A stretch of DNA of 64,000 nucleotides from Streptomyces stelliscabiei. GTDB lineage: Bacteria > Actinomycetota > Actinomycetes > Streptomycetales > Streptomycetaceae. The notes beneath the pieces were generated by a model. That model saw nothing but the letters and a program-made list of their open reading frames with translations. It was not told where the DNA came from and searched no databases. Shown piece after piece: positions 27,483 through 36,700 of the stretch. The position numbers and the translations under genes are program-made. Location of the stretch: positions 8,308,001-8,372,000 of the forward strand of contig NZ_JADBGF010000001.1 in NCBI RefSeq assembly GCF_014873495.1, read 5' to 3'. The stretch's first letter is position 1; every line of letters begins with the position of its first letter.

Positions 27483-28979
27483 ATGCGGAACGGGATGCAC
27501 GAAGACACGGAGCGGTGCGTGCGGGCCGTGCGGTCGAAGGACGCGCGGTTCGACGGGTGGTTCTTCACGGCCGTGGTGACCACGCGGATCTACTGCCGGC
27601 CCAGCTGTCCGGTGGTGCCGCCGAAGGCGGAGAACATGACGTTCTATCCGAGTGCGGCGGCCTGCCAGCAGGCCGGGTTCCGGGCCTGCAAGCGGTGCCG
27701 ACCGGACACGAGCCCCGGATCGCCGGAGTGGGATCAGCGGGCGGACCTCGTGGCGCGGGCGATGCGGCTGGTGGGGGACGGCGTGGTGGACCGCGAGGGC
27801 GTGCCGGGGCTGGCGCGGCGCCTCGGGTACAGCTCCCGCCAGGTCGAGCGGCAGCTGCTGGCCGAGCTGGGGGCCGGGCCGCTGGCGCTCGCACGGGCGC
27901 AGCGGGCGCAGACCGCGCGGCTGCTGATCGAGACGACGGCGCTGCCGATGGCGGAGATCGCGTTCGCCGCCGGGTTCGCGTCGATCCGGACGTTCAACGA
28001 CACCGTGCGGGAGGTCTTCGCGCTGTCGCCGAGCGAACTGCGCGGGCGCGCCACCCGCTCGGCCGGGCAGCGCGCCGACTCCCCCGGCACCTCCGGCGCG
28101 CTGAGCCTGCGGCTGCCGTTCCGGGCCCCGCTCAACCCCGACAACCTCTTCGGTCACCTCGCCGCGACCGCCGTGCCCGGGGTGGAGGAGTGGCGGGACG
28201 GCGCGTACCGGCGGACCCTCCGGCTGCCGTACGGTCACGGCATCGTGGGCCTCACGCCGCGCCCCGACCACATCGCCTGCCGGCTCACCCTCGGTGATCT
28301 GCGCGACCTGCCCGTCGCCATCAGCCGCTGCCGCCGCCTGCTCGACCTGGACGCCGACCCGGTCGCCGTCGACGAGCAGCTGAGCGGTGATCCCGTGCTC
28401 GCGCCGCTGGTGGACAAGGCGCCGGGGCGCCGGGTGCCGCGTACCGTCGACGAGGCCGAGTTCGCCGTACGGGCCGTGCTCGGCCAGCAGGTGTCCACGG
28501 CCGCGGCCCGCACGCACGCGGCCCGGCTGGTCGTCGCGCACGGTGAGCCGGTCGACGACCCCGAGGGCGGCCTCACCCGTCTCTTCCCGACCCCCGAGGC
28601 GCTGGCGGCCGTCGACCCCGAGACACTCGCGATGCCCCGCACCCGCCGGACCACCTTCTCCACCCTGGTAGGCGCTCTCGCCGACGGCGAGTTGCACCTG
28701 GGCGTCGACAGCGACTGGGCCGAGACCCGCGCCCGCCTCCTCGCCCTCCCCGGCTTCGGCCCCTGGACCGTCGAGGTCATCGCCATGCGCGCCCTCGGCG
28801 ACCCCGACGCCTTCCTCCCCGGCGACCTCGGAATCCGGCGCGCGGCCCGGGAGCTGGGCCTGCCCTCCACCCCGGCGGCGCTCACGGCCCGGGCAGCGGC
28901 CTGGCGGCCCTGGCGGGCCTACGCCGTCCAGTATCTGTGGGCGACGGACAGCCACCCCATCAACTACCTTCCCGTATGA
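27483..28979 (+). CDS. Ada-AlkA fusion: methylphosphotriester sensor/HTH plus 3-methyladenine DNA glycosylase
   Basis: 498 residues. N-terminal Ada zinc domain with Cys38, Cys42, Cys69, Cys72 (IYCRPSC ... ACKRC), where Cys38 takes methyl groups from phosphotriesters. Then two AraC-type helix-turn-helix units (about 90-190; PMAEIAFAAGFASIRTFNDTV). Then the AlkA N-terminal domain and HhH-GPD glycosylase with LPGFGPWTVEVIAMRALG and catalytic Asp in LPGDLGIRRA. It senses methylation, activates transcription and excises 3-methylpurines. A second ATG at 27495 is possible. The ogt gene follows by 37 bases, forming a small adaptive-response operon. Confidence 0.92.
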   Translation: MRNGMHEDTERCVRAVRSKDARFDGWFFTAVVTTRIYCRPSCPVVPPKAENMTFYPSAAACQQAGFRACKRCRPDTSPGSPEWDQRADLVARAMRLVGDGVVDREGVPGLARRLGYSSRQVERQLLAELGAGPLALARAQRAQTARLLIETTALPMAEIAFAAGFASIRTFNDTVREVFALSPSELRGRATRSAGQRADSPGTSGALSLRLPFRAPLNPDNLFGHLAATAVPGVEEWRDGAYRRTLRLPYGHGIVGLTPRPDHIACRLTLGDLRDLPVAISRCRRLLDLDADPVAVDEQLSGDPVLAPLVDKAPGRRVPRTVDEAEFAVRAVLGQQVSTAAARTHAARLVVAHGEPVDDPEGGLTRLFPTPEALAAVDPETLAMPRTRRTTFSTLVGALADGELHLGVDSDWAETRARLLALPGFGPWTVEVIAMRALGDPDAFLPGDLGIRRAARELGLPSTPAALTARAAAWRPWRAYAVQYLWATDSHPINYLPV

Positions 28980-29016
28980 GCCCGTTCAGGGCGGACGCAT
29001 CTTTCAAGGACCCTTC

Positions 29017-29520
29017 ATGAAGCACCAGGCGTCGCGGAAGCGGCACACGGTCGTCGACAGTCCCTACGGCCCCCTCACCCTCGTCGCCGACGACGACGGT
29101 GTGCTGTGCGGGCTCTACATGTCGGAGCAGCGGCACCGCCCGCCGCAGGAGAACTTCGGCCCCCGTGACGACTCGCTCTTCGCCGGGGCGGAGGAGCAGC
29201 TGACGGCCTATTTCGCCGGCGAGCTGCGGGAGTTCACCCTCGAACTCCGACTGCACGGCACCCCGTTCCAGCGGCTGGTCTGGGAGCGGCTCGTGTCGAT
29301 CCCCTACGGCGAGACCCGCGCGTACGGCGATCTCGCCGACGACCTCGGCAACCCCAAGGCGTCCCGCGCGGTCGGCCTGGCCAACGGCCGCAACCCCGTC
29401 AGCATCATCGTGCCCTGCCATCGGGTCGTCGGCTCCGACGGCAGCCTCACCGGCTACGGCGGCGGCGTCGAACGCAAGCGGCGGCTGCTGGACTTCGAGC
29501 GGGGGGCGGCCCTGTTCTAG
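29017..29520 (+). CDS. ogt: Methylated-DNA-protein-cysteine S-methyltransferase
   Basis: 167 residues, standard for the single-domain O6-methylguanine methyltransferase. The active-site motif IVPCHRVVG has the acceptor Cys134, and the DNA-binding region PYGETRAYGDLADDLGNPKASRAVG carries the arginine finger. It transfers the alkyl group from O6-methylguanine irreversibly to itself. Cotranscribed after the Ada-AlkA gene, as in many actinobacteria. The gene ends with a TAG and converges on the response regulator. Confidence 0.95.
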   Translation: MKHQASRKRHTVVDSPYGPLTLVADDDGVLCGLYMSEQRHRPPQENFGPRDDSLFAGAEEQLTAYFAGELREFTLELRLHGTPFQRLVWERLVSIPYGETRAYGDLADDLGNPKASRAVGLANGRNPVSIIVPCHRVVGSDGSLTGYGGGVERKRRLLDFERGAALF

Positions 29521-29575
29521 CCCGAGGACGCGGGAGAACGGAGGAACGGGGGCGCGTCGGGCGCGGGGGCGCGGA

Positions 29576-30277
29576 TCACGACAGCAGACGGCGTTCCTTC
29601 GCCACGGCCACCGCGCCGGCCCGCGTCTCCACGCCCAGCTTGGCGTAGATACGGCCGAGGTGGGTCTTGACGGTCGCCTCGCTGATGAAGAGGGCCCGCG
29701 CTATCTCCCGGTTGCCCAGACCGCGGGCCAGCTGGCCCAGGATCTCGTGCTCGCGCTCGGACAACGTGGGCCGGGGGCTGCGCAGTTGGGCCATCAGCCG
29801 GTCGGCCACCGGTGCCGACAGCGCGGTACGGCCGGTCGCGGCGTCGCGGATCGCCGCGAACAGTTCGTCGGGCCGCTCGGCCTTGAGGAGGTAGCCGGTG
29901 GCTCCCGCCTCGATGGCGCGGCTGATGTCGGCGTCGGTGTCGAACATGGTGAGCACGAGAACGCGGGGCACCGGCGCGGCGGGTGCCTCCGCGTCCTCGG
30001 CCGGGCGCGCCGTCAGCCGCCGGGTGGCCGTCACCCCGTCCATGCCGTCGCCGAGTTGCAGGTCCATCAGCACCACGTCGGGGCGCAGGCGGGCGGCCAG
30101 TGCGAGCGCCTCCTCGCCGGTGCCCGCCTCACCGACCACCTCGATGCCGTCGGCACTGGACAGCAGCGCGCGCAGCCCGGCGCGTACGACGGCGTGGTCG
30201 TCGCAGAGCAGGAGCCGCACCGGCGGCCGGTCGACGGGCGGCGACCCGGCCGGCCCCGAGGACACCGGCCCGCTCAT
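29576..30277 (-). CDS. NarL/FixJ-family response regulator
   Basis: 233 residues. Receiver domain with acidic pocket LLLCDDHAVVRAGL and phosphoacceptor Asp72 (VVLMDLQLGDG), Thr in LVLTMFD and Lys in YLLKAERPDEL. A variable-length loop (ARPAEDAEAPAAPVP) is inserted before beta-4. C-terminal LuxR HTH: LSEREHEILGQLARGLGNREIA ... ATVKTHLGRIYAKLGV. The start at 30277 overlaps the kinase stop (ATGA), so the pair is coupled. Target genes are unknown. Confidence 0.93.
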   Translation of the reverse strand: MSGPVSSGPAGSPPVDRPPVRLLLCDDHAVVRAGLRALLSSADGIEVVGEAGTGEEALALAARLRPDVVLMDLQLGDGMDGVTATRRLTARPAEDAEAPAAPVPRVLVLTMFDTDADISRAIEAGATGYLLKAERPDELFAAIRDAATGRTALSAPVADRLMAQLRSPRPTLSEREHEILGQLARGLGNREIARALFISEATVKTHLGRIYAKLGVETRAGAVAVAKERRLLS

Positions 30278-31527
30278 CGGACGTACCCCCCGGCGGTGTC
30301 GCGGACGATCGGCGTACGGGGGACGGCCGCCGACACCACCGTGCCCTCGCCCGGAGCGGACTCCACGGTGAGGGTGCCGCCCGACTGCCGTGCCCGGATG
30401 CGCATGGCCGGCAGCCCGTGCCCGCGCTCCCGCCCCGGCACCGCCCCGTCCGTCCCGGTGGCCGTCCGGCGCTCCGCGTCGAAGCCCCGCCCGTTGTCGG
30501 CGATGTCCAGCGAGACCTGGTCGTCGAGGCAGGTCAGGGTCAGTGCGGCCCGGGTCGCGGCGGCGTGTTCGCGGACGTTGGCCAGGGCGCCCTGGGCGAT
30601 GCGCAGCAGGGCCGCCTCGGCGCGTTCGGGGAGCGGGCCGGGGGTGCCGTCGAGGCGGAACTCCACCGTCAGGCCCGGCCCGCTCTCCCGTTCGGCGAGG
30701 GCGCCGAGCGCGGCGGGCAGCGAGCGCTCCACGAGGTCGGCCGGAGCCAGGTCGTGCACGAACCGGCGTGCCTCGGCCAGGCTGTGGGAGGTGATCTCGG
30801 CCGCCCTCCCGATGTGTCCACGGGCCGCGTCCGGGTCCGTGTCCCAGACGCGTTCGGCGGCCTGGAGCAGCATCCGCTGGCTGGACAGCCCCTGGGCGAG
30901 GGTGTCGTGGATCTCCGTGGCCAGCCGCTGCCGCTCCGCGAGGACCCCCGCCCGCCGTTCGGTGGCCGCGAGATCCCGTCGGGTGCGGACCAGGTCGCCG
31001 ATGAGGACGCGCTGCCGGGCCGCCTGCCGCCGCAGATGGACGAAGAGGGCGGTGGCGACCGCCGCGATGGCCGGCGGGGCGGCGACCATGTTGGGGTTGA
31101 CGGTGCCCTCGGACACCCGTATCTCGGCGGCGACCACCAGCGTGGTCAGCAGCACCGCCAGCGGTACGGCCAGCCGCGGCGGCAGCGTGTGGAGCCCGGC
31201 GAACAGCAGCGGCATGGCACACCAGGTGGCACTCGGCGCGAGCGCGAGCAGGACGACCCAGACCGCCGTCACCGACCCCAGCCAGGCCAGATGCCGGGTG
31301 GAGGGCCGGCTGCCGGGAGGCGGCGCGGGAGCCAGCAGATGCCCGACGGCGTAGAGGAGCCCGAACACCGCGAACAGCGCCATCACCCAGCCGGCACGCG
31401 TCCCGCCCTGATCGCGGGTCAGGAACCGGGCGAACGAGGAGCACAGCAGCAGGAAGAACGCGGCGTGCACGACGGCGGCCAGCCAGCGGCCGTCCGGGTC
31501 CGTGCGCTCCTGCTCCGGCCAACTCAT
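30274..31527 (-). CDS. Two-component sensor histidine kinase (HisKA_3 type)
   Basis: 417 residues. Six hydrophobic segments span about residues 15-165 with no large extracellular loop, so the sensor is membrane-embedded. The HisKA_3 dimerisation helix has His207 in RLATEIHDTLAQGL, and the ATPase has DNGRGF and GHGLPAMRIRA boxes. It should phosphorylate the coupled response regulator. Upstream (31566-31584) is CACAGG-N7-CCTGTG, a possible regulator site. Homologs are common orphan-stimulus kinases in Streptomyces. Confidence 0.92.
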   Translation of the reverse strand: MSWPEQERTDPDGRWLAAVVHAAFFLLLCSSFARFLTRDQGGTRAGWVMALFAVFGLLYAVGHLLAPAPPPGSRPSTRHLAWLGSVTAVWVVLLALAPSATWCAMPLLFAGLHTLPPRLAVPLAVLLTTLVVAAEIRVSEGTVNPNMVAAPPAIAAVATALFVHLRRQAARQRVLIGDLVRTRRDLAATERRAGVLAERQRLATEIHDTLAQGLSSQRMLLQAAERVWDTDPDAARGHIGRAAEITSHSLAEARRFVHDLAPADLVERSLPAALGALAERESGPGLTVEFRLDGTPGPLPERAEAALLRIAQGALANVREHAAATRAALTLTCLDDQVSLDIADNGRGFDAERRTATGTDGAVPGRERGHGLPAMRIRARQSGGTLTVESAPGEGTVVSAAVPRTPIVRDTAGGYVR

Positions 31528-31565
31528 CGCCCCACCGGCTCTCTTGTCGTGCTCCTCGGGTACTT

Positions 31566-31584
31566 CACAGGTCGCCCTCCTGTG
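31566..31584. promoter_or_regulatory. Inverted repeat in the kinase/methyltransferase divergent region
   Basis: CACAGG-TCGCCCT-CCTGTG, a perfect 6-bp dyad 40 bases upstream of the histidine kinase start in a 234-base divergent region. Next to it TTAGAC on the minus strand could be a -10. It is a candidate autoregulatory site; the remaining part of the gap shows nothing clear. Confidence 0.3.
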
Positions 31585-31761
31585 TCTAACGTGACCGGCT
31601 CCCGGCCGCATCAACCGATCGGCTGATACGAGGATCGCCCGAACCGCCCGCGGACCGGAGCCGGTCGACCGAACCGCACACCCCGCCGCAGCCCCGAGGC
31701 TGGCAGCACGACCCGAGCCGCCTCGGGACGCGACCCCCGAGTCCTCAGGGAAGGAAGCCCC

Positions 31762-32550
31762 GTGCCGCCGACCGAGAAGAACCTCACCGTCAACCGGGCC
31801 GCCCTCGGCCACCGCGTCACCTACGCCCTGCGCCACCCCGGCCGCGTGCCGCGCCATCTGATCCGCGTCACCCGCGACATGTGGCTGCGCCACCGCCACC
31901 CGGACCACATCGACTACTACCGCGCGGTGATGCGCTCCGACACCCGCGCCGACCCGGACGCGGCGGTCGGCAGCCGCAGCCGGGAGAGATGGCTGGCCCT
32001 GGGCGCGATGCAGTTCGACTACCTGCTCGGCCACGGCCTGCGTCCCGAGCACCGGATGCTGGAGATCGGCTGCGGCAACCTGCGCGGCGGCTGGCGGTTC
32101 ATCCGGCACCTGGAGCCCGGCCACTACTACGGCCTCGACATCTCGCCCGACATCCTCGCCGCCGCCCAGGACACCATCGTCGAGATGGGGCTGCAGTCAC
32201 GCCTGCCCACCCTGACGCCCGTCCGCGACCTGACCCTGAAGTTCCTCCCCGACGCCCACTTCGACGTCGTGCACGCGCACAGCGTCTTCTCGCACTCGCC
32301 GCTCCACGTCATCGAGGAGTGCCTGTCCCACGTCGGCCGGGTGCTGACCCCGAACGGCTGGTTCGACTTCACCTTCGACCGCACCGAGGGCACGGAACAC
32401 CACGTCCTGCGGGAGGACTTCTACTACCGCACCGAGACGCTCGTCGCCCTCGCCGAGAAGCACGGACTCCAGGCCCGCTTCATGGACGACTGGGAGGAAC
32501 TGCCGCACGGCCAGTCCAAGCTCCGCGTCAGCCGCCCCGCCGCGGACTGA
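31762..32550 (+). CDS. Class I SAM-dependent methyltransferase
   Basis: 262 residues from a GTG with AAGGAAG upstream. SAM-binding motif I MLEIGCGNLRGGWRFI, post-I YYGLDISPDILAAAQ, motif with DVVHAHSVFSHSPLHVI. An N-terminal basic helical stretch (AALGHRVTYALRHPGRVPRHLIRVTR) precedes the fold. The pattern resembles methyltransferases of polysaccharide or lipid modification, but the substrate is unknown. Converges on the sirtuin gene with 23 bases between. Confidence 0.82.
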   Translation: MPPTEKNLTVNRAALGHRVTYALRHPGRVPRHLIRVTRDMWLRHRHPDHIDYYRAVMRSDTRADPDAAVGSRSRERWLALGAMQFDYLLGHGLRPEHRMLEIGCGNLRGGWRFIRHLEPGHYYGLDISPDILAAAQDTIVEMGLQSRLPTLTPVRDLTLKFLPDAHFDVVHAHSVFSHSPLHVIEECLSHVGRVLTPNGWFDFTFDRTEGTEHHVLREDFYYRTETLVALAEKHGLQARFMDDWEELPHGQSKLRVSRPAAD

Positions 32551-32573
32551 AGCGCGGGGGCCCGGCGGCCCGG

Positions 32574-33308
32574 TCAGCCGCTCGCGGCACCGAGCCCCCG
32601 CAACAGCTCCGGCAGCGCGGTCCCGATCGGCTCCCGTACGACCTCGTCCGCCCGGTCGTCGTACGGGGTCGGGTCGGCGTTGACGATGATCAGCCGTGCC
32701 CCGTGGTCGGCGGCGACTCCGGCGAGCCCGGCGGCGGGCTGGACCTGGAGGCTGGTGCCGACGGCGATGAAGACCTGGCTGGCCTTGGTGATGGCGACGG
32801 CCTCGCCGAGCACCACCGGGTCCAGGCGCTCGCCGAACATGACGGTGGCCGACTTCAGGATGCCGCCGCACGCCAGGCACGGCGGATCGTCCTCACCGGC
32901 CTCGACCCGGGCGAGGGCGTCCTCCATCGGCGTACGGGCGTGGCACGCGACGCACACCACGGACCGCGCGCTGCCGTGGAGTTCGAGGACCTTGCGGGTG
33001 GGCATCCCGGCGAGCTGGTGCAGCCCGTCCACGTTCTGCGTGATCACCCGCACCGGCACCCCGGACCGATCCAGCTCGGCCACCGCCCGGTGCGCCACGT
33101 TCGGCTCCGCCCGCAGCGTCCGGTTCTGCCGCCGCATCCGCCACGCGCGCCTGCGGATCTCGGGATCACCCATGTAGTACGCGTACGTCACCAGCTTCTC
33201 GGCCTCGGGATCGCGACGCCACAGCCCGTTCGGGCCCCGGTAGTCGGGGATGCCGGAGTCGGTGCTGATGCCGGCGCCGCTGAGGAGGGCGACGAGGGGC
33301 TTGTTCAT
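32574..33308 (-). CDS. Sir2-family NAD-dependent protein deacylase
   Basis: 244 residues. NAD pocket GAGISTDSGIPDYRG, then TQNVDGLHQLAG, catalytic His in LELHGSA, four zinc cysteines (VCVAC ... PPCLACGG), FGERLD and VGTSLQVQPAAGL. All key sirtuin residues are present. It removes acetyl or other acyl groups from lysine with release of nicotinamide and O-acetyl-ADP-ribose, the substrate of the macrodomain enzyme at 23227. It follows the kinase gene on the same strand with 69 bases between, so cotranscription is possible. Confidence 0.93.
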   Translation of the reverse strand: MNKPLVALLSGAGISTDSGIPDYRGPNGLWRRDPEAEKLVTYAYYMGDPEIRRRAWRMRRQNRTLRAEPNVAHRAVAELDRSGVPVRVITQNVDGLHQLAGMPTRKVLELHGSARSVVCVACHARTPMEDALARVEAGEDDPPCLACGGILKSATVMFGERLDPVVLGEAVAITKASQVFIAVGTSLQVQPAAGLAGVAADHGARLIIVNADPTPYDDRADEVVREPIGTALPELLRGLGAASG

Positions 33309-33377
33309 GGGGTGAGGGTAGGTCGGGGTTCCGGCCGGGGCGAGCGGATATCGGGGCGGCGCCCCGGCCGCGTGGTG

Positions 33378-35762
33378 TCAGGGGGCGGGCAGCCCGTACG
33401 TGCGGTCGTAGTGCTGGGCGACCAGGACGCCGCTGTGGTCGCAGGCGAGCTGCCAGTCGTTGACTCCGGTCTCCACGCCGTCGGTGAAGTTCCACAGGAG
33501 CCGGCCCTTGGCGGCGCCGATCGCGTAGATGCCGTCCCTGTTCTGGTAGGCCGGGACGTAGACGGCGCCCGGGCCCGCGGTGACCGGCTGGTCGATGTTG
33601 AGGCGGGGGGTGGGGCAGAACCAACGGCGGGCGCCGGTACCGGCGTTGAAGGCGTACACACCGGCGGGGTCGGTGCCGGTGACGTAGACCGTGTTGCCGT
33701 AGCCGCCGAGGGAGGCGAACATGCCGCGCTCGGGCTTCACCCGCCAGCGGAGCTTGCCGGTGGTCAGGTTCAGGGCCTCCAGCTGCCGGCCGATGGCGAA
33801 CACCGTGCGGTCGAGGACGGCGAGGCCGGGCCGGAGGTCGTAGCCGACGGGGTGGCGCCACACGACGCCGGAGTCGATCAGGTTGCGGGCGGTGACATTG
33901 CGCAGGCCGTCGGCGTAGACGAAGAAGCCGGGGACGATGACCGGCGCCAGCCGGACCCCGACGTCCTCCGGGCTGATGGGGATGACCTCGGCGCGGCGGC
34001 CCGCGAGGTCGACGCTGAACACCGTGTCCGTGGAGGTCGCGACGCCCTGCTCGTCGGACTGTCTCCTGAGGCGGACGCCGATGACGGAGATGGCCCGGTC
34101 GTCGGTGGCGCCGAGCAGCGTGTCGAAGCGGAAATCCGGCCCGAAGTCGATGGTGAAACGTTTCGTTCCGTCGACCGGGTCGACTCCGATCACCGTCGCC
34201 CCCTCACCGAGCGCGACCGCGGCGTCGAAGGCCAGCACGGTCGGGGTCGGCGACGGGCTGATGCCCTCGTAGACCCACCGGGGCCGGGTGCCGTCCCGGA
34301 GATCGAGGCTGAGCATGTCACCCGGGCGGGTCTTCAGCAGGGCCGTGCCGTCCTTGAAGACGGCGGGCGCCTGGACCAGCGGGCCACCCCGATAGGTCCA
34401 CAGCGGCTTGGGAGGCGGGCCCGCGGGCTTCGTGGAGCGTGTGGCCGGCTTCTCCGGCCGGCCGAGCACCACGGCGGCACCGACGGCGGCGGCCGTGGCG
34501 GAGCCGGCCGACACGCCCAGGACCATACGCCGGGAGGGGCCCCGCCGCGACACCGCGCGGCGGTGCCCGCCGGAGGCCCGGTAGGGCTCGGGCTCCTCGG
34601 GAGGGGAGAACGGCTCCGCACCGGTGCGGGGCCCGGTCCCCGAGCGCGGTTCGCCGCCGGCACCGCCGGGCGGCGGCTCCTGCGCGGCCCGGCCGGGCTG
34701 TCCGGAGCCGTCGTACGGGCGGCCGGACTCCGTCGCCGACGGGCTCCGGGTGTCGCGGGCCCCCTCGTCGTCCCGCTCGAAGTCGTACGCGGCCCGGCTG
34801 TGCCGTGCGGTGTGGGCGTCCGGCTCGGTGCCGGTCCCGGCCGAGGGGAACGTGACCTCCGTGTACGGCGCGGTGTCCAGGCTCCGCACCGCCGCCGCGC
34901 GCAGCGCGATCGAGGAGGCCACCGACGCGGGCAGCCAGCCGTCCCCCGTCAGCTGCTCCACACCCCCGGGCGCGCAGGCCGCGGCCAGCTTGTCGGGAGT
35001 GATGCGCAGCCGGGGGTCCTTGGTGAGACAGAGATTGATGATCTTGTCCAGGGGCTCGGGCACCCCGGTCAGATCGGGGGTGCTGTGCACGACCTGGTAG
35101 AGGAGCGTGGCCGCCGCGGTGCCGCTGAACGGCGCGTGTCCGGTCGCGGCGAACGTGAGCACCGAGCCGAGCGAGAAGACGTCGCCCTCGGGCCCCAGCG
35201 GCTCGCCCGTGGCCTGCTCGGGGCACATGTACTCGAAGGAACCGAAGAGGGCGCCGGAGCGGGTGAGGTCGTAGCCGTCGCTCGCCCGGACGATGCCGAA
35301 GTCGATGACGCGCGGGCCGTCGGCGGCGAGCAGCACGTTGGAGGGCTTCAGGTCGCGGTGCACCAGCCCGGCGGCCTGCACCGAGATCAGCGCCTCGGCG
35401 ATGCCGGCGCCCAGCACGAGCACCGACTCCACCGGGAGCGGGCCGTGCGCGGCGATCGCCTCGGCCAGGGTGGGACCGGCGATGTAGTCCGTGGCCAGCC
35501 ACGGGACGGGACCGTCCGGGTCGGCGTCCACCACCGGCGCGGTGTAGCGGCCGCCGACCGCTCCGGCGGCCTCCACCTCCCGGCGGAAGCGGATACGGAA
35601 GCTCTTGTCCCCCAACAGCTCGGGACGGATGGCCTTGACCGCGACGGTCCGCCCCTCGGGGGAACGCGCCAGGTAGACCCGCCCCATCCCTCCTGCGCCG
35701 AGCCGGGCCACGAGACGGTAGGGACCTAGCTCCTCGGGATCGTCTGAGCCCAGTGGTTCCAT
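33378..35762 (-). CDS. Membrane Ser/Thr protein kinase with extracellular PQQ-like beta-propeller
   Basis: 794 residues. Kinase domain about 15-275: LGAGGMGRVYLA loop, Lys43, HRDLKPSNVLL (Asp137), DFGIVRA, and GSFEYMCPEQ. A long disordered juxtamembrane region follows (about 300-410), then one membrane segment (413-434, MVLGVSAGSATAAAVGAAVVLG). The C-terminal ~350 residues form PQQ/pyrrolo-quinoline-type propeller repeats (LWTYRGGPLVQAP, VWRHPVGYDLRPGLAV, KLRWRVKPERG, RRWFCPTPR), likely outside the cell as a sensor. The start at 35762 (MEPLGSDDPEELGPYRL) is chosen since the extension lacks family similarity. Ligand unknown. Confidence 0.9.
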   Translation of the reverse strand: MEPLGSDDPEELGPYRLVARLGAGGMGRVYLARSPEGRTVAVKAIRPELLGDKSFRIRFRREVEAAGAVGGRYTAPVVDADPDGPVPWLATDYIAGPTLAEAIAAHGPLPVESVLVLGAGIAEALISVQAAGLVHRDLKPSNVLLAADGPRVIDFGIVRASDGYDLTRSGALFGSFEYMCPEQATGEPLGPEGDVFSLGSVLTFAATGHAPFSGTAAATLLYQVVHSTPDLTGVPEPLDKIINLCLTKDPRLRITPDKLAAACAPGGVEQLTGDGWLPASVASSIALRAAAVRSLDTAPYTEVTFPSAGTGTEPDAHTARHSRAAYDFERDDEGARDTRSPSATESGRPYDGSGQPGRAAQEPPPGGAGGEPRSGTGPRTGAEPFSPPEEPEPYRASGGHRRAVSRRGPSRRMVLGVSAGSATAAAVGAAVVLGRPEKPATRSTKPAGPPPKPLWTYRGGPLVQAPAVFKDGTALLKTRPGDMLSLDLRDGTRPRWVYEGISPSPTPTVLAFDAAVALGEGATVIGVDPVDGTKRFTIDFGPDFRFDTLLGATDDRAISVIGVRLRRQSDEQGVATSTDTVFSVDLAGRRAEVIPISPEDVGVRLAPVIVPGFFVYADGLRNVTARNLIDSGVVWRHPVGYDLRPGLAVLDRTVFAIGRQLEALNLTTGKLRWRVKPERGMFASLGGYGNTVYVTGTDPAGVYAFNAGTGARRWFCPTPRLNIDQPVTAGPGAVYVPAYQNRDGIYAIGAAKGRLLWNFTDGVETGVNDWQLACDHSGVLVAQHYDRTYGLPAP

Positions 35763-36143
35763 GACCTCAGCTGCCTGTTCGGTGAGGACGGGCGACAATC
35801 GGCCCGCGGGCGGGGGAGACGCACTGCTCCGGGCGGCTCCCGGTGACCGTTCCCCCAGGTGCTCCGGGTCTCCCGGAGCCACGGCCCGCGCCCGGGCCGC
35901 CGATCACGGTGTCCCGAGTGCTGCCCCGGTTCCTGAGCGGGACGCGAGGCGCCATTGCTCGGACGGGGGTGATGTCAGCCTAGATGCTGGAGTGACGAAC
36001 GGGCAGCGTTTTCGGCCAGCGCTTTAAAGTTGCATTAAATGTCCCCTCCACCCTTCTCACGTTCTGTGCAAGGGCAGTTGACCCGACGTCAGGTGACTCC
36101 TGTCAATAACCGAGCGCCCCCGCCGTGGCCGGTCGTCGTCGGT
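35763..36143. other. Intergenic region upstream of the kinase (381 bp)
   Basis: No gene supported. On the minus strand TAGGCT (plus 35978-35983) could be a -10 for the kinase, about 215 bases before its start, with no clear -35. An AT-rich patch with TTTAAA and GCATTAAATG lies at about 36020-36042, unusual for this GC-rich region. It may be a regulatory site for the kinase or read-through spacer after the NUDIX gene. Confidence 0.3.
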
Positions 36144-36635
36144 TCAGCCGACCCGGCAGCCGTTCTCCAACTCGACCGGACCCGTGCCGTCCGCCAGCAC
36201 GTCGAGGGCGGCGAGCACCCGCGGGCCGAGCGCCCCCGGGAGGTACCCGGCGAGTTCGGCGCGCGGGACGAGCCGCCACGACAGCAGCTCCTCCTCCTGC
36301 AGACGGATCCGCTTCAGATCCTCCTCGCCGAGCACCCCGCCGTCGTACAGGTACGCCACCAGCGGCGGCCGTCCCACCCCGCGCACCCAGTCCACGGCGA
36401 GCAGCCGCCCCGGCTCGACGTCCAGCCCGATCTCCTCCAGCGTCTCGCGCCGCGCCCCCTGCCGCGGGCTCTCCCCGTCGTCCGACTCGATCGTCCCGCC
36501 CGGGAGCGCCCATCCCTCGCGGTAGTTGGGCTCGACGAGGAGGATCCGCCCCTCGGCGTCCCGGAAGAGGGCGGCGGCGCCGGCCAGGACACGGGGCAGG
36601 CTCGCGATGTACGCGGCGAAGTCCGGAGTGCTCAT
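36144..36635 (-). CDS. NUDIX hydrolase
   Basis: 163 residues. The Nudix box runs about 46-71: GGTIES then two extra residues before GES, ending RRETLEEIGL with the catalytic REx2EE intact (Arg63, Glu64, Glu67, Glu68). The insertion changes the GX5E spacing to GX7E. NUDIX enzymes cleave nucleoside diphosphates linked to X, for example ADP-ribose. It lies 65 bases downstream of the ADP-ribosylglycohydrolase on the same strand, so ADP-ribose pyrophosphatase activity is a reasonable guess. Confidence 0.85.
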   Translation of the reverse strand: MSTPDFAAYIASLPRVLAGAAALFRDAEGRILLVEPNYREGWALPGGTIESDDGESPRQGARRETLEEIGLDVEPGRLLAVDWVRGVGRPPLVAYLYDGGVLGEEDLKRIRLQEEELLSWRLVPRAELAGYLPGALGPRVLAALDVLADGTGPVELENGCRVG

Positions 36636-36700
36636 CCAGGCAGGGTAGACGGCCCGCGGAAGGCGGGAGATCGGCGCTCGGGGAGCACGACGACCGGCGC

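Noticed and set aside
31881..35729. 1282-codon open frame antisense to the kinase and sirtuin
   Set aside because: Composition is Arg/Gly/Pro/Ala-rich shadow with no family; the opposite-strand genes are unambiguous.
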